Of a stretch of 64,000 bases of DNA, positions 55,341 through 64,000 are shown piece by piece. The stretch comes from Mytilisepta virgata. Taxonomy: Eukaryota; Mollusca; Bivalvia; Mytilida; Mytilidae. The first letter of the stretch is position 1, and the number at the start of each line of letters is the position of its first letter. The stretch covers positions 34,340,001 through 34,404,000 of the forward strand of contig CM051511.1 of NCBI GenBank assembly GCA_028015205.1, written 5' to 3'. The position numbers were made by a program, and so were the translations under genes. The notes below the pieces were generated by a model. That model worked only from the letters and a program-made list of their open reading frames with translations. It did not search any database and was not told the origin of the DNA.

Positions 55341-55713
55341 TAACTCGAATAATCCACTTCGATCACTCAATTAACGCCTGGACGCCTATTGAATATATTG
55401 CTGTTAAACCGGAAGTAAATGACAGAATGGAATTATTCATGGAATGAGGAAAACCCTATTCACATCTTACGTCATTGTTTATATTCCATGACAACAAATG
55501 TGACGTTATCTATTTTGTACTATCCGCCGATGCTATTTTTGTACAATAGAAAGACGTCATATTTGTTGTCATGTAATATTTGAACATATACGCAAACTCA
55601 AACCACAACGACAATTTCAGAGAGCAGCTCACACGCAGGTGAAACGTATCGCCTTCAAGCCGTTTACCGAAGAAGAGAATCGGACACGGAAACGGCTTGA
55701 ATTATTCGAGTTA
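55341..55713. mobile_element. 373-bp MITE nested in the left arm
   Basis: Ends TAACTCGAATAAT(C)CA / TGAATTATTCGAGTTA, flanked by TTTTCCCC and CTTTCCCC (8 bp, one mismatch). The right arm of the giant element has no such insert at the matching point (61405-61395), so it arrived after the inverted repeat formed. Internal 'TTCCATGACAACAAATGTGA' is itself inverted at 55553-55575. Confidence 0.7.
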
Positions 55714-56210
55714 CTTTCCCCTCCGCTTCTCAGTCGTCTCTCAGTCTGTATGGGGTAAGGGTCTTGGATTGAGTCTCTAGTGAGTGATACGTTCACTGTT
55801 ATGTTGAAGTCCGAGAGTATTCGAAGTACAGAGGGTGATTGGGCTATCCCCCTTATTCCGCGCTTTTCATTCTGTTTGTTCAAAGGAAGTCCAACGGTAT
55901 GATTGGATTAAGTCCTCTTAACCCCCTTTCGGTTGTTGCTGCTGCTACTCTACTGCTTGTTGCTGCTCATTGCTGCATTTCTCTTGCTTTTGGCTGCTAT
56001 TTACTGCTCATCGCTACTCATAATTTGCTCCCTGCTGCTCTTCGTTGATCACCTCTTTCTTCGTGCTGCTCTTCGCTGCTCAACTCTTGCTCCGTACTAC
56101 TCTTCTCTTGCTCCTTGTTACTCATCACCGCTCTTCTCTTCTTCTTCCTTTCTCCATGCTCCTTGCAGCTCATCGCTACTCATGACAATACTCACGTGCT
56201 CATTTCGGTT

Positions 56211-57070
56211 TTTAGCTCACCTGTCCTAAAAGGACATGTGAGCTTTTGCCATCACTTGGCGTCCGTCGTCCGTCCGACTGTAAACTTTTACATTTTCATC
56301 TTCTACTCTGAAACCCCTGGACCTATTGAACAGAATCTTGGTCTGAACTTTTATGGAAGGTCCTTTACAAAGTTTTAAATAAATCATCCCGGTCCGTGAA
56401 ACAAAATGGCCGCCATTAGCATTTACAATTGCTGATTGGTCGAAATTTATATCTTCTTCTCCTCTGAAGAGGCAAATGAACTAATTTTTGGTATGGAGCA
56501 TCTTTGGAAGGTTCTTTGCAAAGTTTGCATAAACCATCATGTTCCCCGAAAGAAAATGGCCACCATTAAATGAGCACATTTACATTTTCTGATTGGTCGA
56601 AATTTAAAATTTCTCCTCTGAAACCGTAAAGGCAAATGAACTAATTTTTGGTGTGGAGCATCTATGTAAAGTCCTTTACAAAGTGTGCATAAATAATCCT
56701 GGTCCGTGAAACAAAATGGCCGCCATGACTATGTAAATGTTCTGATTGGTCGTAATTTAAAACTTCTCCCTTGAAACCGTAAAGCAAAATGAACTGATTT
56801 TTGGTATGGAGCATCTATGGAAGGTCCTCTACAATATTTGCATAAATTATCATAGTCTGTGAAATAAAATGGCCACCAGAAGCCTTTATATGTTCTGATT
56901 GGTCAAATTTTTCTCCTCTGAAATTGTTTTGCCAAATGAACTTATACTTGGTATGAAGCATCTATGGAAGGTCATTTACAAAGTTTCCAGAAGTCAATCT
57001 AGTCCATCAAATCAAATCAAAAGTTTGTGACTCCCAGGTTAGCGACACAGGCTCAGCCCTCTGATCCTCT
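56211..57070 (+). mobile_element. GTGAGC-type repeat nested in the satellite arm
   Basis: 5' end TTAGCTCACCTGTCCTAAAA and GCGTCCGTCGTCCGTCCG, then four internal units of about 155 bp ('AAATGGCC.CCATTA', 'TTTTTGGTATGGAGCATCT'). 3' end GCGACACAGGCTCAGCCC with a decayed hairpin. The satellite sequence (..ATTTCGGTTTT | GGTGCTAC..) continues on both sides. Confidence 0.75.
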
Positions 57071-58343
57071 TGTTTTTGGTGCTACATGTCGCTGTTTTCT
57101 CTGCTGCTGCCGCTGCTTGTTGCTGTTCGTCATCGCTGCTCTTCTCTTGCTCATCGCTGTTCTTCTATTGCTCCGTGCTGATCATCGCTGCTCTTCTCTT
57201 GCTCCCTGCTGCTCATCGATGCTCTTCTGCTCATTGCTGCTCATCGCTACTCATCTCTTGCTCCTTGCTGCTCTCCGTTGGTCATCTCTTGCTCCTTTTA
57301 TCTATGCTGCTGTTTGCTGCTCATCGCTACTTATGACTATACTCACGTGCTCATTTCGGGTTTTCGGTGCTACTTGTTGCTGTTTTCGCTGCAGCTGCTG
57401 CTCCTGCTGCTTGTTGCCGTTCGTCACCGCTGCTCTTCTCTTGCTCATCGCTGTTCTTCTCATGCTTCGTGCTGATCATCGGTGCTCTACCCTTACTCAT
57501 CGCTGCTCTTCACTGCTCTACTCTTGCTCATCACTGATGTTCTCTTGCTCTGTGCTGCTCATCGTCGCTCTTCTCTTGCTCCCTGCTGCTCATCGCTGCT
57601 CTTCTGCTCATTGCTGCTCATCGCTACTCATTTCTTGCTCCTTGCTGCCTCCGTTGGTCATCTCTTGCTCCTTTTATCTATGCTGCTGTTTGCTGCTCAT
57701 CGCTACTTATGACTATACTCACGTGCTCATTTCGGGTTTTCGGTGGTACTGGTCGCTGTTTTCGCTGCTACTGCTGCTCCTGCTGCTTGTTGCCGTTCGT
57801 CACCGCTGCTCTTCTCTTGCTCATCGCTGTTCTTCTCATGCTTCGTGCTGATCATCGGTGCTCTACCCTTACTCATCGCTGCTCTTCACTGCTCTACTCT
57901 TGCTCATCACTGATGTTCTCTTGCTCCCTGCTGCTCATCGCTACTCATCTCTTGCTCCCTGCTGCTCTTTATTGATAGTCCCTTGCTCCGTCCTTTCTCT
58001 GTGCTGCTCTTTGCTGCTCATCGCTACTCATGACTATATTCACGTGCTTATTTCGGTGTGTTGGTGCTACTTGTCACTGTTTTCGCTGCTGCTGCTGCTG
58101 CTGCTGTCCTGCAGCTTGTTGCTGTTTTCGCTACTGCTGCTCCTGCTGCTTGTTGCTCTTCGTCATCGCTGTTGTTCTCTTGCTCCGTGCTGCTCTTTGC
58201 TGCTCATCGCCGCTCTTCATGGCTTTCTGCTGCTCTTCTCTTGCTCCGTACTGCCCATTGCTGCTCATCGCTGCTCTTATGTTGCTCATCGATGCTCTTC
58301 CTGCTCCGTGCTGCTCATCGCTGCGCTTTCTGTTCTGTGTTAC

Positions 58344-58610
58344 TCATCTCTGCTCTTTTCTTCCTCCTTCCTTTCTATATGCTGCTCTTTGCTGCTCATC
58401 GCTACTCATGACAATACATGCCCATCTCGCTCCTTGTTTAGTCGGAACAGTTTTGCTTTCCCAAAATCTGAAATCCACTCTCTTGCTACCTTTCCATTCT
58501 GTCAACTCTGCATACGTCCCTCCACCAAGTGGTACTTTCAAAGGAATGTTGGAAACTGTCATGGCGTCTTGGATAAGACCACTCTTGGTTTTCTTTTCTT
58601 TTCTAGACAT
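58344..58610 (-). CDS. PC4-like (transcription coactivator p15/Sub1 family) short protein, C-terminally truncated
   Basis: An 88-codon minus frame from ATG 58610. It begins basic (MSRKEKKTKSG), continues KVPLGGGTYAELTEWKGSKR, then VDFRFWESKTVPTKQGARW. It resembles the PC4 single-strand-DNA-binding fold (PLG..Y..L..(W/F)KG...VD.R.(W/Y)....P(T/G)KKG..L). After about residue 64 the frame runs into satellite DNA (..SSDEQQRAAYRKEGGRKEQR), so the last helix of PC4 is absent. It sits alone in the longer half of the giant foldback, reading toward the left end, with a TATA promoter 55 nt upstream. Family assignment is by motif only. It could be the element's own gene or a captured one. Confidence 0.5.
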   Translation of the reverse strand: MSRKEKKTKSGLIQDAMTVSNIPLKVPLGGGTYAELTEWKGSKRVDFRFWESKTVPTKQGARWACIVMSSDEQQRAAYRKEGGRKEQR

Positions 58611-58654
58611 ATCGATGCATTGAATTAACTTTAGTCTTATTCTTCTTCTATCTG

Positions 58655-58785
58655 ATCATGTCTTTTTATATATCGGTGCCTTTGTAACGATGGATTGGAT
58701 TGGGGCTTATATTATGAAACGTGAAACACGATTGGGTTATCTTCTGACATCGTGATTGGTTAATTTCTCCCATTCCGATTGGTCG
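58655..58785 (-). promoter_or_regulatory. TATA/CCAAT promoter of the PC4-like ORF
   Basis: On the minus strand, TATATAAAAAG (about 58673-58662) lies about 55 nt before ATG 58610. Five CCAAT boxes precede it (ATTGG on the plus strand at 58694, 58699, 58731, 58755 and 58778). An adenine-rich leader with AAGAAGAATAAG follows. The spacing fits a transcription start near 58640. Confidence 0.55.
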
Positions 58786-59519
58786 ATATGCTGCTGCTGC
58801 TGCTGCTGCTGCCGCTGCTGCTGCCGCTGCTGCTGCCGAGAAGATGGGACTGTTTCGTTATAAATCATCTCTTGGTCGTGTTGATTTTTCGATGGACATC
58901 AAAGATACCCGCGGCCATGTAACGCTGCTCATCACTGTCCTTCTCTTGCTCTTCGCTGCTCATTGCTGCTCATCGTTGCTCTTCTTGTGCTCCGCGCTAC
59001 TCTTCTCTGCTCTTAGCTGCTCTTCTATTGCTCCGTGCTCCTCTTCGCTGGTCATCGCTGCTCGGCACCATACTCTCGTGTTATTTTATTTTTTTTTTTG
59101 CTGCTGTTGCCGCCTGTCGCTGTTCGTTCCTGCCGCAGCTGTTGTAAGGAGGTGGAGGTGGGATTCTTACTGTTCCGTTATAAATCATCACTTGGTCGTC
59201 TCGTTTGTGTTACGATGAAGACCAAGATGGCTTCATCCATGTAACGCGGATCTGACAGAGAGCACCCTTATGAAACAGAAATGTTAGTCTTTCCGTACGA
59301 GAACGAATGTTTTTGGTCTCGTTGATGTTACCATAAACACCAATGATGGCTGCATCCATGTAACGCGGACCTGAAAGAGAGCACCCAAATAAAGCAAAAA
59401 TTTCAGTCTGAAAAATTTCATAGGGTGCTTTCTTTCAGGTCCGCGTTACATCGATGCAGCCATGTTTGGTGTCAATCGTAACACAAACGAGACAAAGTGA
59501 TGATCCAAACGACAATCGA

Positions 59520-61170
59520 CCACCACTAGCAGCAGCAAAAAATCCAAAATGAGCATGAGAGCATGAGAGCATGGAGCAATATAAGAGCAAAATGAGTACT
59601 GTGCAGAGCAGCGATGAGCAGTGAAGAGCAACACGAAATGAGCATGTGAGTATAGTCATGAATATCAATGACCAGCAAAGAGCAGCATAGAGAAAGGAAG
59701 GAGCAAGAGAAGAGCAGTGATGAGTAAAACGGACCAAGAAGAGCAGCGCTGAGCAGAACTATGCAAGAGAAGAACAGCGACGAGCAACAGAAGAGTAGAG
59801 ATAAGCAGCAGTGAAGAGGAAGAGAAGAACAGCGATGAGCAGCAATGAACAGCACAGAGCACGAGAAGAACAGCGATGACAAACAGCAACAAGCAGCAGG
59901 AGCAGCAGCGAAAACAGCGACAAGTAGCACCAACAAACCGAAATGAGCACATGAGTAGAGTCATGAGTAGCGGTGAGCAGCAAAGAGCAGCATAGACACA
60001 TGATAGAGAAAAGACAGAGCAAAAGACTACCAACGAAGAGCAGCAGGGAGCAAGAGATGAGTAGCGATGAGCAGCAGGGAGCAAAAGAATAGCAGTCATG
60101 ATTAAGAGTAGAGCACCAATGATCAGCACGGAGCAAAAGAAGAAGAGCGATGAGCAAGAGAAGAGCAGCGGTGACGAATATCAACTATCAACAGAAGCAG
60201 CAGCAGCAGCGAAAACAACAAGTAGAACCAAAAAAACCGAAATGAGCACGTGAGTATAGTCATGGGTTACACTCCACAAATTAAAAGTACCATTTTATAT
60301 GTGAAGTGAGCTAACAAATGTCATGGTCTTGTGCCATCTTCAGAGTAAATAATACCAATATACATATATATATATATATATTCTGAAAGGCCATTTTGTT
60401 AGCATTGTTTCAATCATGATAAAGTAAATAAAAAATATCCATGGAAACCTAGTTGGCATAGCAACATTTCAAAATTTTTCATAAAAAAGCTTTAAAAATG
60501 TTAAATTTCACTCCACTTCGGCTTAAAATTGAGGTCTGATGCATTGTTTCAATCCAATTGAGACTTAATTTTTCAGATTCTGCATAAAATTCCATTACAT
60601 ATGTGGGCAAAAAAGGTTTACTTTTCCGGCTCTTTTTTCGCAATTTAACTTACCAGTGCAGGTGCCGATTATCACTGTCAAAGTTTTACACACCACATGT
60701 CAATTCACAAGTCCCAGTTTATGACCTCCCATTACTTGTCAGAAGCAAAATCAGTTAATGTTTTCGTATTAGTTTAAACTAAAATCAATCCTCTTTCAGT
60801 CAATATTACAATTTTGAGGTTAAGACATTAATTATTTATCTATCATGTAGTCAAACTTTACCAACTCTAATATTTAATAAAATTCTTGGGGTGCATTTCT
60901 CTGAAACTAAAATAATTAGTGGAGTGTAACCATGAGTAGCGATGAGCAGCAAGGAGCAGCATGGAGAAAGGAAAAACCAAGAGAAAAGCAGCGATTGGTA
61001 ACAAGGAGCAAGAGATTAGCAGCGAAGAGCAGCACGTAGAAAGAGATGACCACCGAAGAGGATCAGGGAGCAAGAGATGAGTAGCGATGAGCAGCAATGA
61101 GTAGCGAAAAGCAAGAGAAGAGCAGCAATGAGCAGTATGGAGCAAGCGAAGAGCATCACCAGCATCAACC
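59520..61170. repeat. Satellite arm, right (purine-rich complement)
   Basis: Reverse complement of the left arm's satellite: GAGCAGCGATGAGCAGC, with block openers TGAGCAC(A/G)TGAGTA(T/G)AGTCAT near 59640, 59945 and 60245. Shorter than the left arm. Interrupted by 60265-60931. Confidence 0.85.
60265..60931. mobile_element. 667-bp DNA element with GGTTACACTCCAC ends
   Basis: Terminal inverted repeats GGTTACACTCCAC.AATTA / TAATTAGTGGAGTGTAACC, with ATG duplicated on each side (60262-60264 and 60932-60934). The satellite reads continuously (TAGTC-ATG-AGTAGCG) without it. The interior is AT-rich with a (TA)n tract (60362-60381). No ORF. The 3-bp duplication fits PIF/Harbinger or CACTA groups, but the ends do not decide. 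Confidence 0.75.
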
Positions 61171-61681
61171 GAAACGGGGGTAAGGGTACATAATCCAATC
61201 CTACCGTTGGACTTCCCTTAAAAAGCAGAAAACATTACACGGAAAGGGGAGATAACCCAATCACCCTCTGTACTTCGAATACTCTCGGACGTCGACATAA
61301 TAGTGAACGTATCAGTCGCTACAGACTCAATGCAAGATTCTTACCCTATACAGACCGATGACAGACCCAGAGACGACCGAGAAGCGTTGGGAAAAGGGAA
61401 TAATCCAATCCGAATTCCGGTCAAACATGCGCAGACGGCACATCCGGTTCCGAGTACGTGACTGACGTCACTTCCTTAAACAAATAAAGAAAAATGGCAA
61501 ACCCACTACTTCAGTTTGCGAATGCGAGCAAACCACTTCCAGTTACTTCCGTTTCCGGTCACATGACTTCCGCTGTCGGTGACTTCACTTCTTGTGACGT
61601 CATTTCCGATTCCGATGACGTCACTTCCGGCTCCCCTCGCTCCTCAAATCCTAACTGAACTGTCCCCATATACTACTAACA

Positions 61682-62065
61682 TGATTTGTCTCCCAAAAAT
61701 ACCTACCGCACCAACTGGTGTCGAACTCGGAACCTTTGGTTCAGTAGTCCACTTTACCAATTGAGCTAAAGGAGTACTCCACTAGCGCAGCTACGGCTCT
61801 ATACTTCAATCGTACACAAGGGAAGCCCCGTTACACTTCACTCACTTCAAGATTCATTGTCCCACGATGACGATATCCAACTTTAATATATTTGCCAACT
61901 ATCCATTTTAGACATCAGTGAGCTATTAAGTTGGGCGCCAATGTATCAGTAGAGCGTGATTTGTCTCCCAAAATTACATACCGCATCAACAGGGAATCGT
62001 AGCCGGAACCTTTTATTCAGTAGTCCACCGCTCTACCAACTGAGCTAAAGGAGTACTCCACTAGC
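61682..62065 (-). repeat. Two tandem tRNA-like (SINE-type) units
   Basis: Units near 61682 and 61954 both start 'ATTTGTCTCCCAAAA.TAC(C/A)TACCGCA'. On the minus strand each has a tRNA A-box region (CTCCTTTAGCTCA(G/A)TTGGTA) and a B-box-like GGTTCCG.(G/C)TTCGA stretch, resembling a degenerate tRNA. The anticodon arm does not fold into a clean tRNA, so these are tRNA-derived repeats. The first is split from its left part by the giant foldback. Confidence 0.55.
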
Positions 62066-62104
62066 ACAGCTAATGGAGGGTGATTATAAACCCGTTACGG
62101 TTCT

Positions 62105-62165
62105 ATAACATCTATCGTACACGAGGGAAGCCCCGTTACAATTGTTATCAAGCCCCGTTACAATT
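62105..62165 (+). repeat. 23-bp tandem repeat
   Basis: Three direct partial copies of AAGCCCCGTTACAATTGTTA(TC). The same GGAAGCCCCGTTACA occurs at 61822. Confidence 0.6.
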
Positions 62166-62799
62166 GTTATCAAGCCCCTACAGAACACCCGTACCACTCT
62201 TTGATAGTGGTTGAACCCTTTATTATTGAAAGAACGGCAAAAACTATGCAAGGTTTTTAATCGGATGTTGACTAAGAAACAAAGTTTCGGAATTGAATTC
62301 CGGGAAGGGCGCGAATGTTTGCTGATTTTGGTGCAATGTTTCTTTTCACAAATTAGTATTTTTAAAAATAAAAAAACATCAGGGCGCCTGGGGGAGGGGG
62401 GGGGGGGGGGGTAAAAAGGGGGCGGACGGGGATGAGAATCTAGGAATATTTTTTATTATGGCCTTATTAATAACAAACCTACATTTTAAGTAAGTTTTCA
62501 TGATCAGAGTCAAATTTGTAATTTCGTCAGATTTGTACAGAATAATAAAAATGCATATATTTAATCGAATAGAGCAAAACGGGTAAATAATTATTTGATA
62601 TACGTTCTATCCAGACACTCATGACCTGATTATATATATACAAAGTTATCACCGAGGTCACAATTAATCTGCAAAAGCTATTATATAGCCTTTCAACAGA
62701 AATTTCCCAGTGAAAAACACAATAAACGGGTAATAATGCTTTCTGCAGATATATGTACATGTAACATAAACTATTACATATGCGGTGTTTTTCCTGTTT
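62166..62799. other. Non-coding stretch with G homopolymer
   Basis: A run of about 18 G lies at 62396-62411. The rest is AT-rich, and no gene is supported. Confidence 0.4.
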
Positions 62800-62926
62800 C
62801 TCATTGGCCAGTTTCAAATGGTCATATGATAACCATTTTTGGCTTTATCACGCTATATAACCGACAATCGAGACAGCAGAGGCAATCGTTTTATACAGAT
62901 TGTTTACATCGTCTTCAAAAAGAAAG
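62800..62926 (+). promoter_or_regulatory. CCAAT/TATA promoter with 5' exon
   Basis: An inverted CCAAT (CTCATTGGCC, 62800-62809) lies about 45 bp before CTATATAACC (TATA at 62854). About 30 bp downstream lies a likely start, then a 5' UTR segment ending AAGAAAG|GTAGGC (donor at 62927). The gene would extend rightward beyond the window. The next 1 kb holds an antisense retroelement. Confidence 0.45.
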
Positions 62927-63210
62927 GTAGGCATTCTTTTCGCTCCCGTTTTAAATTTTTTTCAGAAAATATTTGATTCATACTGCTGTGTTATGTATGT
63001 GAGACTATTATGTATCAGATGCGATCCATCACGAAAAGCTGTTACCATGAATTAATGTCAATTATAACGATTTTGAATGAAAATTTGATCGTTATGATCT
63101 TTTTTTTTTATCGAAATGCGGAGTACCATTAAATATTTACTTACGTCTCATATAACGTATTCATCCACTATACATGCCCGCATAGATATACATTGCTGCA
63201 TTCCGTAATA

Positions 63211-63984
63211 AGTAAAGTCAAGAAATACCAAAGAGATATTCGAAGGAGAGAAAAATCGTAACAACTGACAAAGTCCGGAGAACAACGAAGACAAGACCAA
63301 AACAATACATGCACTACAATTAAAAACTAAAAACATATGAACAACATGGACCCCACCAAAAAACCGGGGGTAGACTCAGGTGCTCCGGAAGAGTAAGCAG
63401 TCTCTGCTTCCTGCAGGACACCCGCCATGCTGTCCATGTCAAATCCGTTATGCGGAAGGTATAATATCAATGGAACAGGTCTATTTTCATTTTGGAAACG
63501 GTTTTTTCATACCTGTCAACCAAGTCATGATGACGCCCATAAAACTTTAATAAGGATGACTTCAGCTTAGGAGCAACGTACCCCTGTCTGAGCAACTTTT
63601 CTGTCAGAAGCCTTAATATCGAGCTCATTGGTATGGATGAGATGTAAGAAATTCCAAAACGTGAATTGTTGATTGATAAAATATCATCTATGTAGCGGAA
63701 GCTGAAATTAAAGGTACGGACTAACTTATGTTCCTTAAGAAGCCCGTCAAGGAAGTCTGATTCAAATGAGTAAAGGAACAAGCCGACCAGGAGTGGCGCA
63801 CAATTAGTGCCCATACGAATGCCAATAGTCGAAAACATGTCCTCCAAAGTGAACAAATATGTTGTCGATCAAACATACAATCATCAGGACAATTTCGACC
63901 TCTGCATATTTTTTGTTAGGTTTAGATTGGTTTTGAACAAAAAATGAGTTATCTCTACCAATGAAAAGGTATTTGTACCTGCTA
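63211..63984 (-). pseudogene. YIDD-type reverse transcriptase fragment, copy 2 with internal deletion
   Basis: The minus strand from the right edge reads RYKYLFIGRDNSFFVQNQSK and, after a frame change, IGIRMGTNCAPLLVGLFLYS (RT palm), FNFSFRYIDDILSINNSRFG (catalytic YIDD) and, after the deletion, LLTEKLLRQGYVAPKLKSSL and KFYGRHHDLVDRYEKTVS, with a stop at 63467. A 3' UTR follows to 63211. About 245 bp present in copy 1 (6583-6827) are missing, yet the frame reads through. The last bases of the window (TTTTTAGCTC) look like the start of another GTGAGC repeat. Confidence 0.7.
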
Positions 63985-64000
63985 TTGCCATTTTTAGCTC

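Larger units (their letters stand above)
55930..59150. repeat. Satellite arm, left (pyrimidine-rich GCT/TTC type)
   Basis: Variants of GCTGCTCATCGCTGCTCTTC and TCTTGCTCC(C/G)TGCTG. They are organised in higher-order blocks of about 320-380 bp, each opened by 'ATGAC.ATACTCACGTGCTCA' (56180, 57338, 57708, 58030; decayed at 58408). Long open frames rich in Leu/Ser/Cys are composition artefacts. Interrupted by 56211-57070 and by the PC4-like gene block (58420-58790). Confidence 0.85.
55109..61679. mobile_element. 6.6-kb giant foldback element with satellite arms and PC4-like ORF
   Basis: The outer arms match in reverse: 55109-55925 against 61180-61679 (GGACAGTTCAGTT.GGATTTG, TTGACCGGAATTCGGATTGG, GAGAGTATTCGAAGTACAGA). 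Inside each are satellite arms of GCTGCTCATCGCT-type sequence (left) and its complement (right), meeting at an inverted centre near 59370 (ACGCGGACCTGAAAGA on both sides). CATGA flanks the whole (55104-55108 and 61680-61684). Nested insertions: a MITE (55341), a GTGAGC repeat (56211) and a 667-bp element (60265). The halves are unequal (4.3 and 2.3 kb). A PC4-like ORF lies in the longer half. No transposase is recognised. Confidence 0.8.

Noticed and set aside
57027..57851. A 274-codon open frame rich in Leu, Ser and Cys, plus several overlapping ones (57.0-60.2 kb, both strands)
   Set aside because: Translation of GCTGCTCATCGC-type satellite. Several frames are open at once and the content follows the repeat period, so these are not genes.
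61720..61790. Functional tRNA gene
   Set aside because: A- and B-box-like motifs are present, but the stems do not pair as a full tRNA and the unit is tandemly repeated. Treated as tRNA-derived repeat.

Overview
This is a eukaryotic, AT-rich, intron-rich and very repeat-dense window. It looks like a marine bivalve, most probably a mussel (Mytilidae). Three things point there: a complete spliced gene for the AP-2 clathrin adaptor mu subunit, an intronless-start B-box gene of the kind expanded in bivalves, and many copies of a mollusc-type interspersed repeat that ends in a 'GGTGAGCGACACAGGCTC' block. The species is an inference; nothing in the sequence names it.

Layout. 0.6-3.1 kb: three copies or fragments of the GTGAGC repeat. 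3.1-7.2 kb: a decayed DIRS-like retroelement (zinc-knuckle gag, reverse transcriptase, RNase H), split by a 5'-truncated LINE and followed by a fragment of another reverse transcriptase family. 8.9-11.1 kb: a repeat copy with a 166-bp tandem core. 12.4-23.1 kb (+): a B-box/coiled-coil gene that I assembled from one large exon and four small ones, all joined in phase 2, with a possible 6-nt microexon. Its introns hold a SINE, a LINE remnant, another GTGAGC repeat and a 959-bp foldback element carrying a NADAR-domain fragment. 24.9-35.1 kb (-): the complete nine-exon AP2M1-type gene (438 codons), convergent with the B-box gene. 36-41.4 kb: nested elements with readable target-site duplications (a retroposon, a hAT-like element and a MULE-like foldback) plus a remarkable interleaved inverted repeat. 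42.5 kb (-): first coding exon of a C2H2 zinc-finger gene. 43-55 kb: gene-poor, with a decayed Merlin-type (ISXO2-like) transposase, a LINE tail and several hairpins. 55.1-61.7 kb: a 6.6-kb inverted-repeat element with TGACGTCA-rich ends, GCTGCTCATC-type satellite arms and, inside the left half, a short PC4-like ORF behind a TATA/CCAAT promoter. 61.7-64 kb: tRNA-like repeats, a TATA-type promoter with first exon, and a second copy of the reverse transcriptase seen at 6.5 kb.

The two confident host genes are housekeeping (AP2M1: endocytic cargo selection at the plasma membrane) and TRIM-related (B-box). Almost everything else is mobile DNA. The most interesting target is the 6.6-kb foldback with its PC4-like gene. 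Its insertion site can be read against a related host sequence 0.3 kb beyond its right end.
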